Positions 50,261-59,925 of a stretch of DNA of 64,000 nt are shown here, piece by piece. Position numbers and translations under genes: made by a program. The stretch comes from Trichobilharzia regenti (lineage: Eukaryota > Platyhelminthes > Trematoda > Strigeidida > Schistosomatidae). How positions within the stretch are numbered: position 1 is the stretch's first letter; each line of letters begins with the position of its first letter. The stretch covers positions 15,603,925-15,667,924 of the forward strand of contig OX235266.1 in NCBI GenBank assembly GCA_944472135.2, in the 5' to 3' direction. The notes beneath the pieces were generated by a model that ran no database searches, was not told where the DNA came from, and saw only the letters and a program-made list of their open reading frames with translations.

Positions 50261-50689
50261 CCGACTGAAGGGTGATCATGTCAGCAAGTAGTGAACCACA
50301 AAAGAAAAGAACTAAGCGAAATGAAAATGGGTTGTACATGTTCTACTGCCTCCTGATGAACAATTCTGAATAGATATCATCAAGGATTACCTTAATATCT
50401 TTTACTCAGATGACTTGGGCTTTCCACTACTTTACTGGTCTTTCAAGCTTCTCTAGGGCTTTGTTTTGTGGCATCTAGTCTGCATAACTTTATCACACAC
50501 ACACACACACAACTCATACAATCTCTACAAAAGTTTACTGAAAATGCCAGACTAAATTCAGAGAAGTCCTGCTTAGCGGTATTGTACTCAGCTCAGTGTT
50601 AATTTTCTCAAAGACTTTCTGTTATTCTTTACTTACCGCTACGTTTCATGCTCTTTTTTGAAACGGTAAGAACTAACGGCTATGTAGGG
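50261..50689. other. No gene seen
   Basis: Contains (CA)n at about 50,495-50,510. Confidence 0.4.
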
Positions 50690-50860
50690 CCAGCGAAATG
50701 ACTCGAGACCGTTCTCAGTGACGCAGATATACTCACTCTTTATGAACTCCCACATCCACTGAGCTTTGATTACACTTTAAGCATATAATTTTACCCCGAG
50801 AATTCCCGTTTGTTGTAGCTTCTCTGCACTTTTTCCTCTACATTTCCCAGATACTAATCG
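50690..50860 (+). mobile_element. RTE-like 3' fragment
   Basis: 'tcgagaccgttctcagtgacgcagatat' region matches the 31,815-31,845 segment. Confidence 0.45.
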
Positions 50861-51163
50861 ACACAAATGGTACGTTTCAAGTGGCTTTTAAGAGCTATCA
50901 GCTAATTTCTCTGATCAGTCGATTGTTTAAGTGTGTATTCCAGCGGGAAACGACACTAGCGAGCACGTCGACCTTCGACTGGTTAGATCTTTACAGTTTC
51001 ACGTGTCTTCAAAGGGCTACAAAACACTAATTCAATAAACGGATGTAAACGTAGATCAGTAAACTTGAATTTCAGGATACACTTTCCCTAGAGTCGGGAA
51101 ACTTCATTTAAGGTGAGTTGATGGTGATTTATGTATGCACTGAGCGCAAGCGTACCTACTAAG
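50861..51163. other. No gene seen
   Basis: Spacer without supported feature. Confidence 0.4.
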
Positions 51164-51350
51164 ATGATGCGTCGGTGGCACAGTGGTTAGGACTCTCGCC
51201 GACCATGCACATGGTCCGGGGTTCGAGCCCACGCCGACGTACACCTTGATATCTATGGTCGGCCTGCGAAATTTGGGCTACCGATATCCATGCTGAAAAT
51301 TTCATACTTGTACCAAAAATACAGAGTGGAATCGAGCTGTAATAAATAAA
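51164..51350 (+). repeat. tRNA-derived SINE (family A), best copy
   Basis: Head 51,168-51,245 with A-box tggcacagtgg and B-box ggttcgagccc, both at pol III spacing; body shared with the two - strand copies ('ggtcggcctgcgaaatttgg'); A-rich tail aataaataaaaaaa. Confidence 0.78.
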
Positions 51351-51391
51351 AAAACACTGTTCCACTGAATTTATAAATTCGGGGGCTATTT

Positions 51392-51559
51392 CCCAGCTAG
51401 CATTTTCTTCGGGCGCATTGCAGAATTTTTGGGGCAAAAAACTTCGGGTAAATCTACTTACGTGGGACACTGTCCCGAAGTCTGCCCCAAAAATTCTGCA
51501 ATTTGCCCTAAGTCTGCCCCAAAAAGTCTGCAATGCGCCCGAAAAAAATGCTAGCTGGG
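51392..51559. repeat. 168-bp MITE with terminal inverted repeats
   Basis: Ends cccagctagcatttt and aaaatgctagctggg are perfect inverted copies, and pairing continues inward (gggcgcattgcaga... with ...tctgcaatgcgccc). Flanked by ttt on both sides (51,389-51,391 and 51,560-51,562), a possible 3-bp target duplication. No coding capacity. Confidence 0.75.
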
Positions 51560-52155
51560 TTTGTAGCAAGTAAATGGGAAAATGCAATATATTTCCGGTA
51601 AATCATTAATTTACTCCGAAATATTTGGCTAGGGCATATGAACACTCACTCAAGAAGAGGTGAACATGTGAAATCCTCACAACACAATTTGTGTAACAGA
51701 AAAAGTTAACGCTAAACGAGTCCAATATCCAATATCCTGATGACGAGCTAGTATAAACCAGTGATTTCTTTGAGCTCGCTTCTTGATTGTGAGGTAGAGG
51801 TTCCAGATCTTCGGTGAGCTTCTGCGTAGTAAGTCCCGCCACTCGACTGCTTTAGCTCTGGTAGACTCCAGGAGGAGTGGTGCGGGGATTGGTCGAGATG
51901 TGGTTTGTAGTATGCAGTATGTTAGGACTGTATTGCTGCCGTGAATGGAGTTTGACCTAACTCCCCTTGGTCATTCGGTGTAGTCATAAAAGCAGAATAG
52001 TAATAATAATAATAATAGGTTGTAGTGTAGATAATATAGGTTGAGATAAGTGGAATAATAAAGGTGACATAAGGAAAAGACAGAGTGAGAGAAGGCAGAA
52101 TAGGTCGTGGGGATTTAGTTAGTACGCTTATTCATTGACAGTTTGGTTTCAAATT

Positions 52156-53997
52156 TTATGAGGATAAGCCATTGAGACACAAACCTTGCATTTCTGCATG
52201 ATTGTCTAGCTTCCGCTTAAAAATCTCCACAGATGGCGCTGTAGTCACGGCCGCCGGTAAAGCGTTCCAGAGACGGCAAACACGAAGCGAAAAGAAATGT
52301 GATCGCACTCGAGTCTTTGGTCTCTGGTGTGCTATCCTTAGCGGGTTACCTCGTGGAAGCCTATAATCGCTTAATGGCAGGATGCTTTTATTTGGGTGGG
52401 CCTGGTCATTTAGGATCTTGTAGACGGTGATGAGGTCTCCCCTGTGCCTACGGTAACTGAGTGTGAAAAGACCTAATTTCTTTAGTCTTTCCTCATATGA
52501 TTTGTTGCGGAGGCCGATCACCCATTTTGTCGCTCGTCTCTGGACACTTTCTAGAATGTTAGCATCCCTTTTGAGTAGCGGAGGTGCAATGATATTATGC
52601 ACCTCAAGGTGTGGCCTCACATATGCCTTGTATAGCCTTAAGAACAGTTCGGGAGTGAGAGCTCCCAGCTGCCTGTGCATAAAGTGTAATGTTGCGTAGG
52701 CTTTGGCGACGTCCCTCGAGTAATTTCCACTGGTGTCTAGCTTTTCTGTTAGAATAAGACCTAGATCACGCTCTGATGGAACACAACTCAAGTTCTGGCC
52801 ACCAAGGGTGTAATTTACACTCTGTGACCTGCCGGAATGAAGCTGCACTACTTTGCACTTCTTTAGATTGAAAGGCATTCCGTTAGCCAAAGCCCAATTT
52901 CCCAGAGTTTGCAGGTCAGCCTGCAATCTATCTGAGTCTTCCGATGAGTTTATTGCTCTCCAAATCTTTACGTCGTCAGCGTAAAGAAGCGCAGAGCAGT
53001 TTAGTTGGGGGGGCAGGTCATTGATAAAAATCAAAAACATCAACGGCCCTAGGATAGAACCCTGAGGAACCCCTGATGCCGAGGTGTGCCAAGATGATCG
53101 GATGCGGTTGACTTTGGTGCAGAATTCTCTCTCGCCTAAGTAATCTGTCAGCCATGCGAGAAGTGCTCCAGAAACTCCCGCCTTGCCTATTTTGTGAAGG
53201 AGCAGACCATGGTGAACTGTGTCGAATGCTTTCGCAAAGTCGAGAAAGATCACGTGGGCTGGTACCTTTTTGTCCCAGGTTAGTGTCCAATCGTTCCAGG
53301 CTAGTAGAAGATTCGTCACGCAGGATCTTCCCCTCCTGAAACCGTGCTGTGCTTCGTGAAGAAGGTTAGTCCCATCGAAGTATTTTCTCATGTGGTCGTC
53401 AATGAGACTTTCCAATATCTTCGATACCACTGGAAGTAGAGCAACTGGTCTGTAACTGGTCACATTCTGCCGGTCACCACCCTTGAAGATAGGGGATAGG
53501 ATTGCACGTTTCCATTCACATGGAAGTTTCCCTACATCAAGGGAGTGTTGAAACAGATCACTTAGGGGTTGACAGAGACTTTCTGAACACTGCTTCAGGA
53601 CAGATGGTCTGATGCCATCACAACCTGGAGACTTTCCCGAAGCCAACCGTCCCAATTTTGCAAGTACCATAGCCGGGGTAATTTGAAATGTCCCCAGCAG
53701 GTTTTCGTGTGTTGGTTCTGCGATGTAATCTGGATGTTCTGTAGGGGTAATATCCTCGTTACTATTTAGTTGCCTGTGAAAGGCTAGGCTGAATGTCTCT
53801 GCCATTTCAAGACTAGTAAGAGATTTCCCATCAGAACCCACTAGATTGCATGCTCCCTGGTTGGTCGGTTTTCTTTCGGCCATAAACCTGTATAGGCTTT
53901 TGGGGTTCACTAGAAGCTTATTGGCGAGGTCTCCCTGAAATGTCCTTCTATCGCTCCGGACTCGTATGTTACATCGATTCCTGAGTTCAAGGTACAC
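52156..53997 (-). CDS. CR1-like reverse transcriptase, unit 1
   Basis: 613 codons from the first ATG; the frame is open for 46 more codons upstream to a TGA at 54,138-54,136, with the EN-RT linker sequence (RKQRSWLKRGTQRLLQAKRKAWFAW), so the true product may start earlier. RT domain about 160-420: SPIFKGGDRQNVTSYRPVALL, palm Asp 253 in FLDFAKAFDTVHH, GVPQGSILGP at 309, catalytic YADD at 339-342. After 420 comes the thumb and CR1-type tail (VQRRATKWVIGLRNKSYEERL, RRHRGDLITVYKIL, WNALP). The apurinic endonuclease normally N-terminal to the RT is missing. Variants in this unit: Ala in DVAKAY, Val in PSVEIFK. Confidence 0.9.
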   Translation of the reverse strand: MYLELRNRCNIRVRSDRRTFQGDLANKLLVNPKSLYRFMAERKPTNQGACNLVGSDGKSLTSLEMAETFSLAFHRQLNSNEDITPTEHPDYIAEPTHENLLGTFQITPAMVLAKLGRLASGKSPGCDGIRPSVLKQCSESLCQPLSDLFQHSLDVGKLPCEWKRAILSPIFKGGDRQNVTSYRPVALLPVVSKILESLIDDHMRKYFDGTNLLHEAQHGFRRGRSCVTNLLLAWNDWTLTWDKKVPAHVIFLDFAKAFDTVHHGLLLHKIGKAGVSGALLAWLTDYLGEREFCTKVNRIRSSWHTSASGVPQGSILGPLMFLIFINDLPPQLNCSALLYADDVKIWRAINSSEDSDRLQADLQTLGNWALANGMPFNLKKCKVVQLHSGRSQSVNYTLGGQNLSCVPSERDLGLILTEKLDTSGNYSRDVAKAYATLHFMHRQLGALTPELFLRLYKAYVRPHLEVHNIIAPPLLKRDANILESVQRRATKWVIGLRNKSYEERLKKLGLFTLSYRRHRGDLITVYKILNDQAHPNKSILPLSDYRLPRGNPLRIAHQRPKTRVRSHFFSLRVCRLWNALPAAVTTAPSVEIFKRKLDNHAEMQGLCLNGLSS

Positions 53998-54136
53998 TTC
54001 ATATTCGGGTTGACTTTTCGATCGTCGCCACGCGAACCAGGCTTTACGCTTTGCCTGCAGAAGGCGTTGTGTCCCTCTTTTCAGCCATGATCGTTGCTTC
54101 CTAGCTTTTGGTGAGTCGTGTCTAACAACAAAGCTT

Positions 54137-54459
54137 CAAAAGAGAGCGGAGGAAAACACAAGCATTTTAGTGTTTTTACTGTATATCTTGTTGCTGCCAA
54201 ACTCCCGCCCAATAAACATATAGACTTACCGCTTCACCTTTAAAATGTACCGCATTATTCGTTTTTGTGCTCTCATAAGTTATTTTCGTTTTCGTTTACC
54301 AGTCCGTGTATATATCCAATATCTTGCAGTAGAAACCCTACGATTCTTATGGTAAAGCTTCTTCTTGTTTTAGGACAGTTTCAGATATATCTGGCAGAGT
54401 CTAGCACAAACTGTCATATCGATTGCCGCAACAATACTGGAGTTCGTCTCTTTTGGAGA
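54137..54459 (-). other. 5' non-coding segment of the CR1-like unit
   Basis: About 320 nt between the in-frame TGA and the next unit's 3' repeats; present in every unit. It has no open frame with endonuclease motifs. It holds, on the - strand, a donor-like gcg|gtaagt and an acceptor-like ctcttttgaag, which could mean that the unit began as part of a spliced or chimeric transcript. Uncertain. Confidence 0.4.
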
Positions 54460-57192
54460 TCCAATATCCAATATCCTGATTACGAGCTAGTATAAACCGG
54501 CGATTTCTTTGAGCTCGCTTCTTGATTGTGAGGTAGAGGTTCCAGATCTTCGGTGAGCTTCTGCGTAGTAAGTCCCGCCACTCGACTGCTTTAGCTCTGG
54601 TAGACTCCAGGAGGAGTGGTGCGGGGATTGGTCGAGATGTGGTTTGTAGTATGCAGTATGTTAGGACTGTATTGCTGCCGTGAATGGAGTTTGACCTAAC
54701 TCCCCTTGGTCATTCGGTGTAGTCATAAAAGCAGAATAGTAATAATAATAGGTTGTAGTGTAGATAATATAGGTTGAGATAAGTGGAATAATAAAGGTGA
54801 CATAAGGAAAAGAAAGAGTGAGAGAAGGCAGAATAGGTCGTGGGAATTTAGTTTGTACGCTTATCCATTGACAGTTTGGTTTCAAGTTTTATGAGGATAA
54901 GCCATTGAGACACAAACCTTGCATTTCTGCATGATTGTCTAGCTTCCGCTTAAAAATCTCCACAGATGGCGCTGTAGTCACGGCCGCCGGTAAAGCGTTC
55001 CAGAGACGGCAAACACGAAGCGAAAAGAAATGTGATCGCACTCGAGTCTTTGGTCTCTGGTGTGCTATCCTTAGCGGGTTACCTCGTGGAAGCCTATAAT
55101 CGCTTAATGGCAGGATGCTTTTATTTGGGTGGGCCTGGTCATTTAGGATCTTGTAGACGGTGATGAGGTCTCCCCTGTGCCTACGGTAACTGAGTGTGAA
55201 AAGACCTAATTTCTTTAGTCTTTCCTCATATGATTTGTTGCGGAGGCCGATCACCCATTTTGTCGCTCGTCTCTGGACACTTTCTAGAATGTTAGCATCC
55301 CTTTTGAGTAGCGGAGGTGCAATGATATTATGCACCTCAAGGTGTGGCCTCACATATGCCTTGTATAGCCTTAAGAACAGTTCGGGAGTGAGAGCTCCCA
55401 GCTGCCTGTGCATAAAGTGTAATGTTGCGTAGGCTTTGGTGACGTCCCTCGAGTAATTTCCACTGGTGTCTAGCTTTTCTGTTAGAATAAGACCTAGATC
55501 ACGCTCTGATGGAACACAACTCAAGTTCTGGCCACCAAGGGTGTAATTTACACTCTGTGACCTGCCGGAATGAAGCTGCACTACTTTGCACTTCTTTAGA
55601 TTGAAAGGCATTCCGTTAGCCAAAGCCCAATTTCCCAGAGTTTGCAGGTCAGCCTGCAATCTATCTGAGTCTTCCGATGAGTTTATTGCTCTCCAAATCT
55701 TTACGTCGTCAGCGTAAAGAAGCGCAGAGCAGTTTAGTTGGGGGGGCAGGTCATTGATAAAAATCAAAAACATCAACGGCCCTAGGATAGAACCCTGAGG
55801 AACCCCTGATGCCGAGGTGTGCCAAGATGATCGGATGCGGTTGACTTTGGTGCAGAATTCTCTCTCGCCTAAGTAATCTGTCAGCCATGCGAGAAGTGCT
55901 CCAGAAACTCCCGCCTTGCCTATTTTGTGAAGGAGCAGACCATGGTGAACTGTGTCGAATGCTTTCGCAAAGTCGAGAAAGATCACGTGGGCTGGTACCT
56001 TTTTGTCCCAGGTTAGTGTCCAATCGTTCCAGGCTAGTAGAAGATTCGTCACGCAGGATCTTCCCCTCCTGAAACCGTGCTGTGCTTCGTGAAGAAGGTT
56101 AGTCCCATCGAAGTATTTTCTCATGTGGTCGTCAATGAGACTTTCCAATATCTTCGATACCACTGGAAGTAGAGCAACTGGTCTGTAACTGGTCACATTC
56201 TGCCGGTCACCACCCTTGAAGATAGGGGATAGGATTGCACGTTTCCATTCACATGGAAGTTTCCCTACATCAAGGGAGTGTTGAAACAGATCACTTAGGG
56301 GTTGACAGAGACTTTCTGAACACTGCTTCAGGACAGATGGTCTGATGCCATCACAACCTGGAGACTTTCCCGAAGCCAACCGTCCCAATTTTGCAAGTAC
56401 CATAGCCGGGGTAATTTGAAATGTCCCCAGCAGGTTTTCGTGTGTTGGTTCTGCGATGTAATCTGGATGTTCTGTAGGGGTAATATCCTCGTTACTATTT
56501 AGTTGCCTGTGAAAGGCTAGGCTGAATGTCTCTGCCATTTCAAGACTAGTAAGAGATTTCCCATCAGAACCCACTAGATTGCATGCTCCCTGGTTGGTCG
56601 GTTTTCTTTCGGCCATAAACCTGTATAGGCTTTTGGGGTTCACTAGAAGCTTATTGGCGAGGTCTCCCTGAAATGTCCTTCTATCGCTCCGGACTCGTAT
56701 GTTACATCGATTCCTGAGTTCAAGGTACACTTCATATTCGGGTTGACTTTTCGATCGTCGCCACGCGAACCAGGCTTTACGCTTTGCCTGCAGAAGGCGT
56801 TGTGTCCCTCTTTTCAGCCATGATCGTTGCTTCCTAGCTTTTGGTGAGTCGTGTCTAACAACAAAGCTTCAAAAGAGAGCGGAGGAAAACACAAGCATTT
56901 TAGTGTTTTTACTGTATATCTTGTTGCTGCCAAACTCCCGCCCAATAAACATATAGACTTACCGCTTCACCTTTAAAATGTACCGCATTATTCGTTTTTG
57001 TGCTCTCATAAGTTATTTTCGTTTTCGTTTACCAGTCCGTGTATATATCCAATATCTTGCAGTAGAAACCCTACGATTCTTATGGTAAAGCTTCTTCTTG
57101 TTTTAGGACAGTTTCAGATATATCTGGCAGAGTCTAGCACAAACTGTCATATCGATTGCCGCAACAATACTGGAGTTCGTCTCTTTTGGAGA
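54460..57192 (-). mobile_element. CR1-like unit 2
   Basis: 2,733 bp; same structure as unit 1. Confidence 0.9.
54889..56730 (-). CDS. CR1-like reverse transcriptase, unit 2
   Basis: 613 codons, same domain layout as unit 1 (palm Asp 253, YADD 339-342). Differs by Thr in DVTKAY; keeps Val in PSVEIFK. Confidence 0.9.
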   Translation of the reverse strand: MYLELRNRCNIRVRSDRRTFQGDLANKLLVNPKSLYRFMAERKPTNQGACNLVGSDGKSLTSLEMAETFSLAFHRQLNSNEDITPTEHPDYIAEPTHENLLGTFQITPAMVLAKLGRLASGKSPGCDGIRPSVLKQCSESLCQPLSDLFQHSLDVGKLPCEWKRAILSPIFKGGDRQNVTSYRPVALLPVVSKILESLIDDHMRKYFDGTNLLHEAQHGFRRGRSCVTNLLLAWNDWTLTWDKKVPAHVIFLDFAKAFDTVHHGLLLHKIGKAGVSGALLAWLTDYLGEREFCTKVNRIRSSWHTSASGVPQGSILGPLMFLIFINDLPPQLNCSALLYADDVKIWRAINSSEDSDRLQADLQTLGNWALANGMPFNLKKCKVVQLHSGRSQSVNYTLGGQNLSCVPSERDLGLILTEKLDTSGNYSRDVTKAYATLHFMHRQLGALTPELFLRLYKAYVRPHLEVHNIIAPPLLKRDANILESVQRRATKWVIGLRNKSYEERLKKLGLFTLSYRRHRGDLITVYKILNDQAHPNKSILPLSDYRLPRGNPLRIAHQRPKTRVRSHFFSLRVCRLWNALPAAVTTAPSVEIFKRKLDNHAEMQGLCLNGLSS

Positions 57193-59925
57193 TCCAATAT
57201 CCAATATCCTGATTACGAGCTAGTATAAACCGGCGATTTCTTTGAGCTCGCTTCTTGATTGTGAGGTAGAGGTTCCAGATCTTCGGTGAGCTTCTGCGTA
57301 GTAAGTCCCGCCACTCGACTGCTTTAGCTCTGGTAGACTCCAGGAGGAGTGGTGCGGGGATTGGTCGAGATGTGGTTTGTAGTATGCAGTATGTTAGGAC
57401 TGTATTGCTGCCGTGAATGGAGTTTGACCTAACTCCCCTTGGTCATTCGGTGTAGTCATAAAAGCAGAATAGTAATAATAATAGGTTGTAGTGTAGATAA
57501 TATAGGTTGAGATAAGTGGAATAATAAAGGTGACATAAGGAAAAGAAAGAGTGAGAGAAGGCAGAATAGGTCGTGGGAATTTAGTTTGTACGCTTATCCA
57601 TTGACAGTTTGGTTTCAAGTTTTATGAGGATAAGCCATTGAGACACAAACCTTGCATTTCTGCATGATTGTCTAGCTTCCGCTTAAAAATCTCCAGAGAA
57701 GGCGCTGTAGTCACGGCCGCCGGTAAAGCGTTCCAGAGACGGCAAACACGAAGCGAAAAGAAATGTGATCGCACTCGAGTCTTTGGTCTCTGGTGTGCTA
57801 TCCTTAGCGGGTTACCTCGTGGAAGCCTATAATCGCTTAATGGCAGGATGCTTTTATTTGGGTGGGCCTGGTCATTTAGGATCTTGTAGACGGTGATGAG
57901 GTCTCCCCTGTGCCTACGGTAACTGAGTGTGAAAAGACCTAATTTCTTTAGTCTTTCCTCATATGATTTGTTGCGGAGGCCGATCACCCATTTTGTCGCT
58001 CGTCTCTGGACACTTTCTAGAATGTTAGCATCCCTTTTGAGTAGCGGAGGTGCAATGATATTATGCACCTCAAGGTGTGGCCTCACATATGCCTTGTATA
58101 GCCTTAAGAACAGTTCGGGAGTGAGAGCTCCCAGCTGCCTGTGCATAAAGTGTAATGTTGCGTAGGCTTTGGCGACGTCCCTCGAGTAATTTCCACTGGT
58201 GTCTAGCTTTTCTGTTAGAATAAGACCTAGATCACGCTCTGATGGAACACAACTCAAGTTCTGGCCACCAAGGGTGTAATTTACACTCTGTGACCTGCCG
58301 GAATGAAGCTGCACTACTTTGCACTTCTTTAGATTGAAAGGCATTCCGTTAGCCAAAGCCCAATTTCCCAGAGTTTGCAGGTCAGCCTGCAATCTATCTG
58401 AGTCTTCCGATGAGTTTATTGCTCTCCAAATCTTTACGTCGTCAGCGTAAAGAAGCGCAGAGCAGTTTAGTTGGGGGGGCAGGTCATTGATAAAAATCAA
58501 AAACATCAACGGCCCTAGGATAGAACCCTGAGGAACCCCTGATGCCGAGGTGTGCCAAGATGATCGGATGCGGTTGACTTTGGTGCAGAATTCTCTCTCG
58601 CCTAAGTAATCTGTCAGCCATGCGAGAAGTGCTCCAGAAACTCCCGCCTTGCCTATTTTGTGAAGGAGCAGACCATGGTGAACTGTGTCGAATGCTTTCG
58701 CAAAGTCGAGAAAGATCACGTGGGCTGGTACCTTTTTGTCCCAGGTTAGTGTCCAATCGTTCCAGGCTAGTAGAAGATTCGTCACGCAGGATCTTCCCCT
58801 CCTGAAACCGTGCTGTGCTTCGTGAAGAAGGTTAGTCCCATCGAAGTATTTTCTCATGTGGTCGTCAATGAGACTTTCCAATATCTTCGATACCACTGGA
58901 AGTAGAGCAACTGGTCTGTAACTGGTCACATTCTGCCGGTCACCACCCTTGAAGATAGGGGATAGGATTGCACGTTTCCATTCACATGGAAGTTTCCCTA
59001 CATCAAGGGAGTGTTGAAACAGATCACTTAGGGGTTGACAGAGACTTTCTGAACACTGCTTCAGGACAGATGGTCTGATGCCATCACAACCTGGAGACTT
59101 TCCCGAAGCCAACCGTCCCAATTTTGCAAGTACCATAGCCGGGGTAATTTGAAATGTCCCCAGCAGGTTTTCGTGTGTTGGTTCTGCGATGTAATCTGGA
59201 TGTTCTGTAGGGGTAATATCCTCGTTACTATTTAGTTGCCTGTGAAAGGCTAGGCTGAATGTCTCTGCCATTTCAAGACTAGTAAGAGATTTCCCATCAG
59301 AACCCACTAGATTGCATGCTCCCTGGTTGGTCGGTTTTCTTTCGGCCATAAACCTGTATAGGCTTTTGGGGTTCACTAGAAGCTTATTGGCGAGGTCTCC
59401 CTGAAATGTCCTTCTATCGCTCCGGACTCGTATGTTACATCGATTCCTGAGTTCAAGGTACACTTCATATTCGGGTTGACTTTTCGATCGTCGCCACGCG
59501 AACCAGGCTTTACGCTTTGCCTGCAGAAGGCGTTGTGTCCCTCTTTTCAGCCATGATCGTTGCTTCCTAGCTTTTGGTGAGTCGTGTCTAACAACAAAGC
59601 TTCAAAAGAGAGCGGAGGAAAACACAAGCATTTTAGTGTTTTTACTGTATATCTTGTTGCTGCCAAACTCCCGCCCAATAAACATATAGACTTACCGCTT
59701 CACCTTTAAAATGTACCGCATTATTCGTTTTTGTGCTCTCATAAGTTATTTTCGTTTTCGTTTACCAGTCCGTGTATATATCCAATATCTTGCAGTAGAA
59801 ACCCTACGATTCTTATGGTAAAGCTTCTTCTTGTTTTAGGACAGTTTCAGATATATCTGGCAGAGTCTAGCACAAACTGTCATATCGATTGCCGCAACAA
59901 TACTGGAGTTCGTCTCTTTTGGAGA
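57193..59925 (-). mobile_element. CR1-like unit 3
   Basis: 2,733 bp; same structure. Confidence 0.9.
57622..59463 (-). CDS. CR1-like reverse transcriptase, unit 3
   Basis: 613 codons, catalytic motifs intact. Ala in DVAKAY as in unit 1, but Leu in PSLEIFKRKL as in units 4 and 5. Confidence 0.9.
   Translation of the reverse strand: MYLELRNRCNIRVRSDRRTFQGDLANKLLVNPKSLYRFMAERKPTNQGACNLVGSDGKSLTSLEMAETFSLAFHRQLNSNEDITPTEHPDYIAEPTHENLLGTFQITPAMVLAKLGRLASGKSPGCDGIRPSVLKQCSESLCQPLSDLFQHSLDVGKLPCEWKRAILSPIFKGGDRQNVTSYRPVALLPVVSKILESLIDDHMRKYFDGTNLLHEAQHGFRRGRSCVTNLLLAWNDWTLTWDKKVPAHVIFLDFAKAFDTVHHGLLLHKIGKAGVSGALLAWLTDYLGEREFCTKVNRIRSSWHTSASGVPQGSILGPLMFLIFINDLPPQLNCSALLYADDVKIWRAINSSEDSDRLQADLQTLGNWALANGMPFNLKKCKVVQLHSGRSQSVNYTLGGQNLSCVPSERDLGLILTEKLDTSGNYSRDVAKAYATLHFMHRQLGALTPELFLRLYKAYVRPHLEVHNIIAPPLLKRDANILESVQRRATKWVIGLRNKSYEERLKKLGLFTLSYRRHRGDLITVYKILNDQAHPNKSILPLSDYRLPRGNPLRIAHQRPKTRVRSHFFSLRVCRLWNALPAAVTTAPSLEIFKRKLDNHAEMQGLCLNGLSS

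Larger units (their letters stand above)
51721..54459 (-). mobile_element. CR1-like unit 1
   Basis: Leftmost unit; its 3' end borders unique sequence (gctaaacgag) at 51,720. The microsatellite near 52,000 is longer than in units 2 and 3. Confidence 0.9.
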
